DNA of 64,000 nucleotides from Atlantibacter subterraneus (GCF_007570865.1 NZ_VLPS01000001.1:1023889-1087888); one strand, 5' to 3'; shown: positions 35,290-44,911, counted from the first letter of the stretch. Notes: generated by a model from the sequence alone, not told the origin. Numbers and translations are program-made.

Positions 35290-35976
35290 ATGGAAAACAT
35301 CAAAGAGAATCTCGATTTCATCATCCCGATGATGGAAGGCATCGCCGGGCAGTTTGGCGAAAACTGCGAAGTGGTTCTTCACGATCACTCCCAGGGACTG
35401 GAGAGCAGCATCATCGCCATTATTAATGGTCATGTGACCGGGCGTAAAAAAGGCGATCCGAGCAGCAACCTGGGGCTGGAAGTGCTGCGTGGCACCGACG
35501 TTAACGGCGACCGCCATAACTATTTCACCCAAACGCGCGATGGTAAAACCCTGCGTTCTACCTCGGTCTATTTCCGCAACAGCAGTAATAAAGTCATTGG
35601 CGCGCTGTGTATCAACCTTGATATCAGCGACATTTTGCAGGCCGAGAAAATGCTCAACAAAATGGCGGGCCGCCCCGATAGCGCGCCTGCGCGCCCGGAA
35701 GAAGTCAATGAAGTGTTTGTTAAGGACGTCAACGAACTGCTGGATTATCTGATCGCGGAATGCACCACGTTAATCAGCGTTCCGGTGAACAATATGACCC
35801 GTCAGGACAAACTCGACGCCATTAAGTTTTTCGACGACAAGGGGGTGTTTCTGATTAAAAAGTCCGGGGAAAAGATTTGTGAGTTTCTGAATATTTCGAA
35901 ATACACCCTCTATGCCTATCTCGGCGAAATCAGAGGGGATACTCCGCCTGGCGAGGGCGAAAACTCAGGAGGCTAA
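35290..35976 (+). CDS. YheO/DauR-family PAS-HTH transcriptional regulator
   Basis: A 228-residue regulator. The N-terminal YheO-like PAS domain spans about 8-120 (IPMMEGIAGQFGENCEVVLHD, NGHVTGRKKGDPSSNLGLEVLR, VYFRNSSNKVIGALCINLDI). The C-terminal HTH_22 domain ends GVFLIKKSGEKICEFLNISKYTLYAYLGEI. DauR of Pseudomonas, with the same architecture, controls D-arginine catabolism. It is the first gene of the operon and its end contains the AGGAGG used by the PLP-enzyme gene, which begins at the very next base. It probably responds to a D-amino acid and autoregulates via the ACAAAAAGT boxes. Confidence 0.9.
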   Translation: MENIKENLDFIIPMMEGIAGQFGENCEVVLHDHSQGLESSIIAIINGHVTGRKKGDPSSNLGLEVLRGTDVNGDRHNYFTQTRDGKTLRSTSVYFRNSSNKVIGALCINLDISDILQAEKMLNKMAGRPDSAPARPEEVNEVFVKDVNELLDYLIAECTTLISVPVNNMTRQDKLDAIKFFDDKGVFLIKKSGEKICEFLNISKYTLYAYLGEIRGDTPPGEGENSGG

Positions 35977-37056
35977 ATGTACACCACACCTTATGTCGCG
36001 CTGGACATGGATATCATGGAAAAAAATATTAACGCCATGGTATCCGGGCTGGCCCGAAATAATATTCAGCACTGGCCGCATATTAAGACCCATAAGTCGG
36101 TGCGGCTGGCGAAGCTGGAACAGCAGCTTGGCGCAAGCGGAATTACCTGCGCCAAGTTATCCGAGGCGGAAGTAATGGCAAAAGGCGGGATCACCTCGAT
36201 TCTGCTGGCCTATCCGCTGATCGGCGAAGATAAATGCCAGCGGTTTGCCGAGCTGGCCCGTCAGATCAACATTCGCACCATTATTGATAGTCTTGCCGGT
36301 GCCGAGGGGCTTTCACAGGCGGCGGTGAAAAACGATCTGCAATTTAACGTCGATATCGCCATTGATTTTGGTGCGCATCGTGAAGGTATTCAGCCTGACC
36401 AGTTGCTGGATTTTGCAAAGCAGGTTGCAGCCCTACCCGGCCTGAATATAAAGGGCGTATTTACCTACGCGGGCACGATCTATCAATACCATCAGGAAGC
36501 GGATATTCGCCGGGCGGCCCGCGAAGAAGCGGCTCTGCTGATTAACAGCCGGGACCTGTTAAATGCCAACGGCTTTTCAATTGAAATTTTATCCGGCGGC
36601 TCCACGCTGTCCTCTTTTTACGCCGATGAGTTAAACGGCATTAGCGAATCACGCGCCGGGAATTTTATTTTCGGTGATATGAACGCCATCAACGGCGGTA
36701 TTTATACCCCGGAAGATTGCGCCCTGACAATTTGCGCCACCGTAGTCAGTATTCCCCTGCCCGGCTACGCCACCATTGATGCCGGGACCAAATCTCTGAC
36801 CTCGGATTTATCCAGCGTGGCAGGCTCTTATGGGCATATTCAGGAATACCCGGAAATGCAACTGGTGAAGCTGAATGAAGAGCACGGTTATTTACGCTAC
36901 GACCCGGAAGAAACCGCGCTGAATATCGGCCAGCAGATCCATATTATTCCCAACCACTGCTGCGTGGTGGCGAATCTGGTGGATGAAATATACGCCTTCC
37001 GCAATGGAGAATACCGCGAAACGATTACCATCGACGCGCGTGGAAAAAGTTATTAA
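35977..37056 (+). CDS. D-threonine aldolase / D-serine dehydratase-family PLP enzyme
   Basis: A 359-residue fold-III (alanine-racemase-type) PLP enzyme. The PLP lysine is K37 in PHIKTHKS. A C-terminal metal pair is visible as H327-x-C329 in PNHCCVV, the His-x-Cys arrangement seen in eukaryotic-type D-serine dehydratases and D-threonine aldolases. The GVFTYAGTIYQYH segment and SGGSTLSS loop fit the family. Depending on the product, it either cleaves beta-hydroxy-D-amino acids to glycine and an aldehyde or eliminates water from D-serine. Directly follows the regulator, and a RidA gene downstream favours a reaction releasing an enamine. Confidence 0.9.
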   Translation: MYTTPYVALDMDIMEKNINAMVSGLARNNIQHWPHIKTHKSVRLAKLEQQLGASGITCAKLSEAEVMAKGGITSILLAYPLIGEDKCQRFAELARQINIRTIIDSLAGAEGLSQAAVKNDLQFNVDIAIDFGAHREGIQPDQLLDFAKQVAALPGLNIKGVFTYAGTIYQYHQEADIRRAAREEAALLINSRDLLNANGFSIEILSGGSTLSSFYADELNGISESRAGNFIFGDMNAINGGIYTPEDCALTICATVVSIPLPGYATIDAGTKSLTSDLSSVAGSYGHIQEYPEMQLVKLNEEHGYLRYDPEETALNIGQQIHIIPNHCCVVANLVDEIYAFRNGEYRETITIDARGKSY

Positions 37057-37076
37057 AACCTGAACTGGGTATTTTT

Positions 37077-38237
37077 ATGACCATAAAACAATTAACTGCT
37101 GATGAACGGCAGGAGCTTGTTACGCTCCTTTGCAGCCTGATTCAGCATCCTTCGGAAAACCCGCCGGGAAATGAAAACGCCGTCGCGCATTTTATTGCCG
37201 ACGTTTTGCAGAAAGAAGGCATTGAGACAGAGCTCCAGGACGTGGTGCCAGGCAGGCCAAACGTGATTGCGCGGATTAAAGGGCAACAGCCCGGAAAACG
37301 CGTGATCCTCAATGGCCATACCGATGTGGTGCCGTGTGGCGAGGGCTGGTCGGTGGAGCCGTTCGCCGCGGTAATTGAAGATGACCGCATTATCGGACGC
37401 GGCGCGGCGGATATGAAATCCGGCGTGGCGGCGATGATGTTTGCCGCCATTCTGATCCAGCGCCACGGTTACGCCTTCAATGGCGAGTTAACCCTGCTGT
37501 TTAACGTGGATGAAGAGCGCGTCAATCTGGGCATGGAGCACTTCCTGGCGCAGGGCGTTGAAGCCGATTACGCCATTATCGGCGAGCCGACGTCCCTTGA
37601 AATCTGCATCGCCCACAAAGGCGTCAGCCGCACCCGGTTGACCACCTTCGGCACCGCCGGGCACGCCGCGAAAGTGCGCGAGCCAGACAGCGCCATCGAT
37701 AAAATGGCCCGTCTGCTGCCGGAACTGGTGCAGGAGTGCCAGCGGGTTAAGCAGAAACAGCACGACCTGCTGGGCAACGCCTCGATGCTGGTCACCACCA
37801 TCAGCGGCGGCAGCGCGCCAAATATCGTTCCGGCGTCGTGCCATATTGAAATCGACCGTCGGGTGTTGCCGGGCGAAACGCGCCACGACATCAACAGCAG
37901 CCTGAGCACCGCGCTGTCAGGCGTTGGGTTGCAGACCGAACGGGATTATTCGCTGGAAAACTACCTGTTTATCCCCGCCTCGGCGATTGATGAAAATCAC
38001 CCGCTGGTAGAACGCGCGTGCGAAGCGGTTAATCAGGTCACTGGCAGCGCCAAAAAAACCATTTTCGAGGCTACCTGCGAAGCGCCATTCTTCTCGGTGG
38101 GGCAGCATATTCCGACCATTATTATGGGCCCGGGCGATTTAGCACAGGCGCACGTTAAAGATGAGTTTGTACGGATTGAGGAATTACACCAGGCGGCGGA
38201 AATTTATTTATCACTGACGCTGGATCTATTGAAATAA
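37077..38237 (+). CDS. M20-family ArgE/DapE-type deacylase
   Basis: A 386-residue metallohydrolase that cleaves N-acyl amino acids. Metal-site motifs: VILNGHTDVVPCGEGWSVEPF, GRGAADMKSGVAAMM, the adjacent NVDEER (catalytic and ligand acids) and IIGEPTSLEICIAHKG, plus a C-terminal ligand in IIMGPGDLAQAHVKDEFV. A lid domain lies between about 180 and 290. Cytoplasmic. In this operon it could release the D-amino acid that the PLP enzyme consumes. Stereochemistry cannot be inferred from sequence alone. Confidence 0.9.
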   Translation: MTIKQLTADERQELVTLLCSLIQHPSENPPGNENAVAHFIADVLQKEGIETELQDVVPGRPNVIARIKGQQPGKRVILNGHTDVVPCGEGWSVEPFAAVIEDDRIIGRGAADMKSGVAAMMFAAILIQRHGYAFNGELTLLFNVDEERVNLGMEHFLAQGVEADYAIIGEPTSLEICIAHKGVSRTRLTTFGTAGHAAKVREPDSAIDKMARLLPELVQECQRVKQKQHDLLGNASMLVTTISGGSAPNIVPASCHIEIDRRVLPGETRHDINSSLSTALSGVGLQTERDYSLENYLFIPASAIDENHPLVERACEAVNQVTGSAKKTIFEATCEAPFFSVGQHIPTIIMGPGDLAQAHVKDEFVRIEELHQAAEIYLSLTLDLLK

Positions 38238-38254
38238 CCCAACAGGAAAACACT

Positions 38255-38716
38255 ATGACCATTGACGCTCGCTTAGCAGAGCTGGGTATTACACTCGGCG
38301 AGCCTACTGCACCTAAATTTTCGTATATCCCGGTAAAACAAACCGGCAATTTACTGTATACCTCCGGGAATGATTGCCGGGTTAATGGTGAATTAATTTA
38401 TACCGGCACGCTGGGCAAGGATTTAACCATCGAACAGGGCCAGGAGGCCGCGCGCCAGTGCATCGTGAATATTCTGACTTCGCTGAAAGCTTATCTTGGC
38501 GATCTGAACCGGATCGCCGGTTGCGTGAAAATGCTGGGATTTGTACAGAGCGCCGATGATTTTAAACAGCAGCCCTATGTCATGAATAGCGCGTCGGATC
38601 TGTTAATCGCAATATTCGGTGAAAGTGGCCGCCATGCGCGCTCTGCTATCGGTACTAATGCTTTACCTTTTGACACGCCCGTTGAGATCGAATTGATTTT
38701 CGAAATTAACGATTAA
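38255..38716 (+). CDS. RidA/YjgF-family enamine-imine deaminase
   Basis: A 153-residue RidA-superfamily protein: NLLYTSGNDCRVNGELIYTGTLGKDLTIEQGQEAARQCIVNILTSL, then the active-site arginine region HARSAIGTNALPFDTPVEIELIFEI. RidA hydrolyses reactive 2-aminoacrylate and related enamines made by PLP beta-elimination. Its place just after a PLP enzyme and deacylase suggests it clears such an intermediate. Confidence 0.92.
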   Translation: MTIDARLAELGITLGEPTAPKFSYIPVKQTGNLLYTSGNDCRVNGELIYTGTLGKDLTIEQGQEAARQCIVNILTSLKAYLGDLNRIAGCVKMLGFVQSADDFKQQPYVMNSASDLLIAIFGESGRHARSAIGTNALPFDTPVEIELIFEIND

Positions 38717-38787
38717 TCCTGATATCTAATAATAACGCCATTATTCTGCGTGGTGATGGCGTACTTACAATTATTAAAGGAACATTT

Positions 38788-40071
38788 ATGTCTACTCAAG
38801 CAAGCTCTCGCCTGAAGCGTTTGCAAATTATGGCATTATTGTTTTTGCTCGTGGCGGGTATTATTAATTTCCTCGACAGAACCTCGCTGTCTATTGCCAA
38901 TACCACGATTCGTGAGGAAATGGGCCTCACGGCGACCGAAATGGGTTTATTGCTGTCGGTATTTTCCTTTGGCTACGCATTATGCCAGCTGCCGATTGGC
39001 ATGGTGATGGAACGCTTCGGCGTGAAACGGGTTTATGGGTTCGGTATTTTCCTGTGGTCTGCCGCTCAGACCGCGCTGGGCTTTGTCGGCTCATTCAGCC
39101 AAATGATCGTCGCCCGCGTGGTGCTGGGGATTGGCGAAGCGCCCCATCTGCCTACCGGCGTTAAGGTGGTCAACGACTGGTACAACATCCGTAAACGCGG
39201 GGTGCCGATGGGGATTGTCAACATGTCGTCTACCCTCGCCCAGGCGCTGGCACCGCCGTTGCTGATTGCCCTGATGCTGGCCTTTGGCTGGCGCGCAATG
39301 TTCATCATCATTGGGGTGGCGGGCATTATCCTGTCGATCCTGTGGATGATGTTCTACCGCAACCGCGAAGATGCCAATCTTTCCCCGGAAGATATCGCCC
39401 ATCTGGAGGAAGAAACGCCGCCGTCCAGTAAAGAGAAAGTTACCCTGAAAGACTGGGCCGGGCTGTTTAAGCAAAAGTCGATGTGGGGGATGATTATCGG
39501 CTTTAACGGCGTGGGCTATATGGTCTGGCTGTTCCTGACCTGGCTGCCGTCGTACCTGGAAATGTCCCGTGGATTAAGCCTGGAGAAAACCGGCTGGGTC
39601 GCGGCGATCCCGTTCCTGTTCGGCGCGGCGGGGATGCTGGTTAACGGCGTGGTCGCGGACTGGGTGATGAAGCGCGGCGCGGATAAAATGAAAAGCCGCA
39701 AATGGATGATCTGCTTAGGGCTGCTGTGCGCTGCGGGCTTCACCCTGCCTGCCGCCTATACCGACAGTACCTTTACCGCGGTAGCCTGCATCAGCATGGC
39801 GCTGTTTTCCATCCACTTTGCGGGCACCTCCGCCTGGGGCCTGATTCTGGTGTCGGTACCGTCCCGCCTGGTGACCTCCGTCAGCGGTATCCAGAACTTC
39901 GGCGGATTTATTGGCGGCTCGTTTGCGCCAATCATCACCGGGATGATCCTCGACAGCACCGGCTCCTTTACCCTGGCGCTGGTCGCGTCGTCGGTTATCG
40001 CGTTTATGGCGTCGCTGGTTTATTTCTTTATGGTCAATAAACCGATTACCGACCCGGCGGCGGCAAACTGA
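38788..40071 (+). CDS. MFS transporter, anion:cation symporter (ACS)-like
   Basis: A 427-residue permease with 12 predicted helices. FLDRTSLSIANTTIREEMGLTATEMGLLLSVFSFGYALCQLPIGMVMERFG is the ACS/phthalate-permease signature, and GIGEAPHLPTGVKVVNDWYNIRKRG is the following loop. ACS carriers import organic anions such as hexuronates, phthalate or acylated amino acids. Last gene of the D-amino-acid-type operon, 71 bases after the RidA gene and with its own AAGGA site. It likely imports the operon's substrate. Confidence 0.92.
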   Translation: MSTQASSRLKRLQIMALLFLLVAGIINFLDRTSLSIANTTIREEMGLTATEMGLLLSVFSFGYALCQLPIGMVMERFGVKRVYGFGIFLWSAAQTALGFVGSFSQMIVARVVLGIGEAPHLPTGVKVVNDWYNIRKRGVPMGIVNMSSTLAQALAPPLLIALMLAFGWRAMFIIIGVAGIILSILWMMFYRNREDANLSPEDIAHLEEETPPSSKEKVTLKDWAGLFKQKSMWGMIIGFNGVGYMVWLFLTWLPSYLEMSRGLSLEKTGWVAAIPFLFGAAGMLVNGVVADWVMKRGADKMKSRKWMICLGLLCAAGFTLPAAYTDSTFTAVACISMALFSIHFAGTSAWGLILVSVPSRLVTSVSGIQNFGGFIGGSFAPIITGMILDSTGSFTLALVASSVIAFMASLVYFFMVNKPITDPAAAN

Positions 40072-40078
40072 TTTTACT

Positions 40079-40106
40079 CACGCGGCGTGCCTGCTCGCGC
40101 CGCGTG
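40079..40106. terminator. Hairpin between convergent MFS and methyltransferase genes
   Basis: CACGCGGCG-N10-CGCCGCGTG, 9-bp perfect stem. No T tract on either side, so it may act as a 3'-end stabiliser or weak terminator. Confidence 0.5.
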
Positions 40107-40109
40107 CTC

Positions 40110-40856
40110 TCACACTCGCCCTACCCGCATCGCAATTGGCCAGGTGATGGTTCTGGCTTGCGCCGTATCGCCCCACAGGGTTGCAAATTCGCTAAAAAAA
40201 CGCTCGACGCGCGCCTGTTCTCCGGCTTCCGTGGCTTTTCTCACCGCTGACCAGGTGGAGATATAGCCAACAAAGGCCGCGAAATCCCATTCCACCTGAA
40301 TGTCCAGCGGCGGCGGTGAAAGCTCGTCGAACGGGAATTCCAGCGTGCGGTAGCCTTCATCCACCAGGCGGCGCTCCGGCGGCCAGTACGGGCCAATTTC
40401 ACCGTCATAAAACTGGCGGAACCGATCGTTTAACATGTCGTCCAGCTCCATAATCCCGTAGCTGATGAGCGCGATAATCGCCCCCGGCACGGTCACGCGG
40501 CGCACCTGCGGGTAAAACGCGTCCAGTTTGAACCAGTGCGCGGCCTGGGCAACGGTTATCAGGCTGAAATTCGCCAGATTGTCCGGCAGCTTTTCCGCAG
40601 GCGCAGAGTGGTAGCGGATCTTCGGATGCGGCGCGACGTTGGCAATCTGGCTTTCGCTGGGATCGATGCCCACCACCTCATCAAAGGTATCAGCGAGCAG
40701 CCGGGTTAATTGCCCGGTACCGCAACCCACGTCCAGGGCGCGCTGGCGGTCCGGGGCCACGCTTGCCAGATAATCAACCAGCTCAGGCGGATATTCCGGG
40801 CGAAAGCGCGCGTAATTGTCCCCGCCGCGATCGAACCAGTTGGTGCTTTGCGCCAT
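40110..40856 (-). CDS. Class I SAM-dependent methyltransferase
   Basis: A 248-residue methyltransferase. Motif I is ALDVGCGTGQLTRLLADTFDEVVGIDPSESQ; the acidic end of strand 2 is D in GIDPSE, and motif post-I is LPDNLANFSLITVAQAAHWF. This is the UbiE/Tam-like methyltransf_11 group. The acceptor is unknown. Convergent with the MFS gene and divergent from the next MFS gene. Confidence 0.9.
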   Translation of the reverse strand: MAQSTNWFDRGGDNYARFRPEYPPELVDYLASVAPDRQRALDVGCGTGQLTRLLADTFDEVVGIDPSESQIANVAPHPKIRYHSAPAEKLPDNLANFSLITVAQAAHWFKLDAFYPQVRRVTVPGAIIALISYGIMELDDMLNDRFRQFYDGEIGPYWPPERRLVDEGYRTLEFPFDELSPPPLDIQVEWDFAAFVGYISTWSAVRKATEAGEQARVERFFSEFATLWGDTAQARTITWPIAMRVGRV

Positions 40857-40952
40857 GTCACGCCTCCTTTCAGGTAAAGCCTCTTATATCAATGAAGTGT
40901 ATATTATCGAACACACTCTGGATTAATTCACGGCGCAATGCGCGGAGCCCGC

Positions 40953-42143
40953 ATGTTTTCCCGATTTACAACGTTACGACGCATTCCTTCCGGCGTTTGG
41001 GTAGTTGGCGGCGTCAGCCTGCTGATGGATGTCTCTTCCGAAATGATCCACAGCCTGCTGCCGCTGTTTATGGCGACCACGCTGGGGGCCAGCGTAGTGG
41101 TTATCGGGCTGATTGAAGGATTGGCCGAGGCCACGGCGCTGATGGTGAAAGTCTTTTCCGGCGTGATTAGCGACTGGCTGGGTAAACGCAAAGGGCTGGC
41201 GCTGATGGGCTATGGCCTCGGTGCGCTGAGCAAACCGCTGTTTGCTATCGCCACCACCTCCGGGATGATCCTCACCGCGCGGCTGACGGACCGGCTCGGT
41301 AAGGGCATTCGCGGCGCGCCGAGGGATGCGCTGGTGGCCGACGTCACCCCGCCAGAACTGCGCGGCGCGGCTTACGGGCTGCGCCAGTCGTTAGATACTA
41401 TCGGTGCCTTTCTGGGTCCGCTGCTGGCGGTAGGGTTGATGTTTCTGTGGCACGACGATTTTCGCGCCATTTTCTGGGTGGCGGTGATCCCCGGCGTAAT
41501 GGCCGTTGCGCTGCTGTTTTTCGGGCTTCACGAGCCGAAAACGCCGGTAACCCATAAACGCGCTAACCCGATTAGCCGCGCAAATTTGCGCCGGCTCGGT
41601 AACGCCACCTGGTGGGTGATTGCCCTGGGCGGGATTTTTACCCTTGCCCGCTTCAGCGAAGCGTTTCTGGTCCTGAAAGCGCTGGAGGTGGATATTCCGC
41701 TGGCGCTGATCCCGCTGGTGATGGTGGCGATGAACCTGCTCTATTCGGTTACCGCTTACCCGTTCGGCAAACTCTCTGACGCCATGAGCCACAGCCAGCT
41801 GTTGCAATGGGGTCTGGTGGTGCTGATCCTGGCAGATATCGTGCTGGCGCTCAGCACCCACTGGGCAGGCGTTTTAATTGGCGTCGCGCTGTGGGGCATT
41901 CATATGGGAATGACCCAGGGCCTGCTGGCCGCCATGATCGCCGCCGCTTCGCCTGCTGACTTACGCGGCACGGCGTTTGGCATGTTCAGCCTGGTCAGCG
42001 GCGTGGCGTTACTGCTCGCCAGTACCGGTGCGGGCATACTGTGGGAGTTTTCCGGTTCGGCCTCGACGTTTATTGCCGGTGCGGTAATTTGCCTGGCGAC
42101 ACTACTTTATTTACGAGTTATGCCGGTGCGTAACGCGGTGTAA
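40953..42143 (+). CDS. MFS transporter
   Basis: A 396-residue permease with 12 predicted helices. N-terminal SLLMDVSSEMIHSLLPLFMATTLGASVVVIGLIEGLAEATALMVKVFSG and the loop ARLTDRLGKGIRGAPRDALVADVTPPELRGAAYGLRQSLDTIGAFLGP resemble a widespread 'MFS_1' group of uncertain substrate. The ATG at 40953 is chosen over 40938 because GGAG lies 6 bases upstream. Monocistronic, followed by a hairpin. Confidence 0.88.
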   Translation: MFSRFTTLRRIPSGVWVVGGVSLLMDVSSEMIHSLLPLFMATTLGASVVVIGLIEGLAEATALMVKVFSGVISDWLGKRKGLALMGYGLGALSKPLFAIATTSGMILTARLTDRLGKGIRGAPRDALVADVTPPELRGAAYGLRQSLDTIGAFLGPLLAVGLMFLWHDDFRAIFWVAVIPGVMAVALLFFGLHEPKTPVTHKRANPISRANLRRLGNATWWVIALGGIFTLARFSEAFLVLKALEVDIPLALIPLVMVAMNLLYSVTAYPFGKLSDAMSHSQLLQWGLVVLILADIVLALSTHWAGVLIGVALWGIHMGMTQGLLAAMIAAASPADLRGTAFGMFSLVSGVALLLASTGAGILWEFSGSASTFIAGAVICLATLLYLRVMPVRNAV

Positions 42144-42150
42144 TCACTCT

Positions 42151-42174
42151 GCCCGGCAGATTATTTTGCCGGGC
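42151..42174 (+). terminator. Hairpin after the MFS gene
   Basis: GCCCGGCA-N8-TGCCGGGC, 8-bp perfect stem 8 bases after the stop. Only ATT follows, so intrinsic termination would be weak. Confidence 0.5.
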
Positions 42175-42394
42175 ATTGATCACCCTATTCTGAAATGAAT
42201 TAATTTTGCCTGCAGCGGATTTAATTAGCCGGTTTTAATAGTTCATTTTCTATAAATACGGATTCTAATAATAACACCCTTAATAAGGATGTTGCATTTT
42301 CATTAAATATATCATTATCTTAAATGGAATTTTTTACATCTCCATTTTGTCACTTCACAGTTTCTAATTCATAAGTGTTATAAATATATACCCC

Positions 42395-42408
42395 TTGATC
42401 ATAATCAA
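42395..42408. promoter_or_regulatory. FNR binding site upstream of the dms-type operon
   Basis: TTGATCATAATCAA is an exact match to the FNR consensus TTGAT-N4-ATCAA. It lies 58 bases before the DmsA-type start, within a 323-base A+T-rich gene-free region. Anaerobic activation by FNR is expected. A possible -10 (TATACA at 42422) would put the site about 32 bases upstream of the start of transcription, closer than the canonical -41.5, so the exact promoter is uncertain. Confidence 0.85.
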
Positions 42409-42465
42409 CCTGGAAAAGTCTTATACAAATTAAGGTCCCCTTTGGATGCAATGAGGGTACTTATA

Positions 42466-44898
42466 ATGAAAAAAAGACTACATGAGATTTTAAATACGCA
42501 AATCTCACGGCGGGAGACTGTCACAACCGCCGCAAAAATTGGTTCTGCCGTTGCGTTAAGCAACGCGATTTCTTTGCCATTTTCATCAAGCGCGCTGGCG
42601 GCACCGCAAGCAGCCACGGTAAACAGTGGTGAAACCGTGCGCCACAGTGCCTGCCTGGTTAACTGCGGCAGCCGCTGCGCGCTAAAGGTGATCGTTAAAG
42701 ACGATCGCATTGTGCGTATCGAACCCGAAGACGCGATTGATGATGCGGTATTTGGCCAACACCAGATTCGCCCCTGTTTACGCGGGCGCTCCAATCGCTG
42801 GCGCGTGTACAGCCCGGATCGCATTAAATATCCCATGAAGCGGGTCGGTAAACGCGGCGAAGGCAAATTCAAGCGTATTAGTTGGGAAGAAGCCACCGCG
42901 TTTATTGCGGCGGAACTTAAACGCGTAACCGAAAAATATGGTCGCGAAGCCATTTATTACAACTATCAGTCCGGGGCCTATTATCACACCCAGGGAACGC
43001 CCGCCTGGAAACGCCTGTTAAATCTCACCGGCGGCTATCTCAACTACCATAACACTTACTCCACAGCACAAATTGCCAGCGCCACGCCGTATACCCACGG
43101 TAAATACGTCGGCAGCCATTTCTCGCAAATTGCCCATTCCGATCTGGTGGTGTTTTTCGGCATGAATCTGTCGGAAACGCGCATGTCAGGCGGTGGTCAG
43201 GTTGAAGAGCTGCGCCGGGCACTGGAAGCCTCAAAAGCCAGAGTGGTGATTATCGACCCACGCTATACCGATTCGGTGATCACCGAGCACGCCGAATGGC
43301 TGCCGATCCGCCCTACCACCGACGCCGCGCTGGTGGCCGGTCTGGCCCATACGCTGATTAGTGAACAGCTGATCGACGAAGCGCTGGTTAATCAGTACTG
43401 CGTCGGCTTTGACCGTTCCACGCTGCCGGAAAACGCTGCGCCTAACGCCAGTTATAAAGACTATGTGATGGGCACCGGCGACGACGGCATTGAGAAAACG
43501 CCGGAATGGGCGGCGCAAATCACCGGGATCCCGGCGACGCGCATCAAACAGCTGGCACGGGAAATCGCGGCGGCGCGCGCCTGTTACATCGGCCAGGGTT
43601 GGGGCCCGCAGCGCCACGCCAACGGCGAGCAAACGGTACGCGCTATCCAGACGCTACCCGCGATCACCGGTCATTTTGGATTACCGGGCACCAATAACGG
43701 CAACTGGCCTTATGGCACCCCATACGGCGTGCCGCTGCTGCCTACCGGCACCAACCCGGTTAAAGCCTCGATCCCCTGCTATCTGTGGACCGATGCGATC
43801 CTCAATCCGGAAAAAATGACCGCCACCACCATGGGCGTGAAAGGCGTCGAGAAGCTCAGCGTCGGGATTAAGCTGTTTTTCAATCAGGCCGGTAACGCGT
43901 TGCTGAACCAGCATGGCGATATCAACCGCACCCGTAAAATCCTCGCCGATGAATCGCTGTGCGAAACCATCATCGTGATTGAAAACCATATGACGCCGAG
44001 CGCTAAATACGCCGATCTGCTGCTGCCGGAAACCAGCTATCTGGAAGCGGAAGATCTGGTGGACAGCTCCTATGCGGCGGGTTCCCACAACTATATGATC
44101 GCCCTGCAAAAAACCATCACGCCAATGTGGGAAGTGCGCAGCACTTATGACATCTGCGCCGATATCGCCGGGCATCTGGGGCTGCGCGAGCAGTACACCG
44201 AAGGGCGCACCCAGGCCCAGTGGGCGGAATATCATTATCAGCAGATCCGCGAAAAACGCCCCTATCTGCCGGAATGGTCGGTCGCCAAAAACAAAGGGAT
44301 CATCGACCAGAAAATCGCCACCGAACGCCAGAGCATCGCGTTTATCGATTTTCGTGAAGATGCCGCAGCCCATCCGCTGGAGACGCCGTCCGGCAAGATC
44401 GAAATCTACTCCCAGGCGCTGGCGGACCTGGCGCAGAAATGGACCCTGCCGGAAGGCGATCGCATCCCGGCGGTGCCGGAGTTCTGCGTGGTGAAAGAGT
44501 CGCACCTGAATAAAGAACTGACGGCGAAGTACCCGCTACAGCTGAGCGGCTTCCACACCAAAGGCCATACCCACTCTACCTACACCAACGTGCTGGCGCT
44601 GCATGAAGCGGTACCGGATGAAGTGTGGCTTAACCCGATTGACGCCCGCGCGCGGCAGCTCGCTTCCGGGGATATCGTGCACGTGTTTAACGATCGCGGC
44701 GTGGTGGAGATCCCCTGCAAGGTGACTAACCGCATTCTGCCGGGCGTGGCGGCGATGCCACAGGGCGCGTGGACGCGTCTTAACAACGAAGGTGTTGACG
44801 TGGGCGGCTGTATTAACTCGCTGACCAGCCATCTGCCGTCGCCGCTGGCGAAAGGCAACCCGCAGCACACCAACCTGGTTGAGATTAAACGCGCTTAA
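42466..44898 (+). CDS. DMSO-reductase-family molybdopterin oxidoreductase, catalytic subunit (DmsA/YnfE type)
   Basis: An 810-residue periplasmic catalytic subunit. The start at 42466 follows AGGG; the twin-arginine signal is ISRRETVTTAAKIG. The [4Fe-4S] motif is ACLVNCGSRCALK with the fourth Cys in RPCLRGRSN. The Mo-ligand region is NTYSTAQIASATPYTHG, aligning with the DmsA YSSAQIAEG segment, and RMSGGGQVEELR, QGWGPQRHANGEQ, NHMTPSAKYADLLLPET and SPLAKGNPQHTNLVEI follow. It is a DmsA/YnfE paralogue rather than DmsA itself, comparable to the second DMSO-reductase-type operon of Salmonella. S- or N-oxides are likely acceptors, not proven. Confidence 0.93.
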   Translation: MKKRLHEILNTQISRRETVTTAAKIGSAVALSNAISLPFSSSALAAPQAATVNSGETVRHSACLVNCGSRCALKVIVKDDRIVRIEPEDAIDDAVFGQHQIRPCLRGRSNRWRVYSPDRIKYPMKRVGKRGEGKFKRISWEEATAFIAAELKRVTEKYGREAIYYNYQSGAYYHTQGTPAWKRLLNLTGGYLNYHNTYSTAQIASATPYTHGKYVGSHFSQIAHSDLVVFFGMNLSETRMSGGGQVEELRRALEASKARVVIIDPRYTDSVITEHAEWLPIRPTTDAALVAGLAHTLISEQLIDEALVNQYCVGFDRSTLPENAAPNASYKDYVMGTGDDGIEKTPEWAAQITGIPATRIKQLAREIAAARACYIGQGWGPQRHANGEQTVRAIQTLPAITGHFGLPGTNNGNWPYGTPYGVPLLPTGTNPVKASIPCYLWTDAILNPEKMTATTMGVKGVEKLSVGIKLFFNQAGNALLNQHGDINRTRKILADESLCETIIVIENHMTPSAKYADLLLPETSYLEAEDLVDSSYAAGSHNYMIALQKTITPMWEVRSTYDICADIAGHLGLREQYTEGRTQAQWAEYHYQQIREKRPYLPEWSVAKNKGIIDQKIATERQSIAFIDFREDAAAHPLETPSGKIEIYSQALADLAQKWTLPEGDRIPAVPEFCVVKESHLNKELTAKYPLQLSGFHTKGHTHSTYTNVLALHEAVPDEVWLNPIDARARQLASGDIVHVFNDRGVVEIPCKVTNRILPGVAAMPQGAWTRLNNEGVDVGGCINSLTSHLPSPLAKGNPQHTNLVEIKRA

Positions 44899-44911
44899 GG
44901 AGTGAATAAAA

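Noticed and set aside
43681..44505. A 274-codon antisense frame within the DmsA-type gene
   Set aside because: No family similarity, no Shine-Dalgarno, and fully covered by a well-conserved gene on the other strand.
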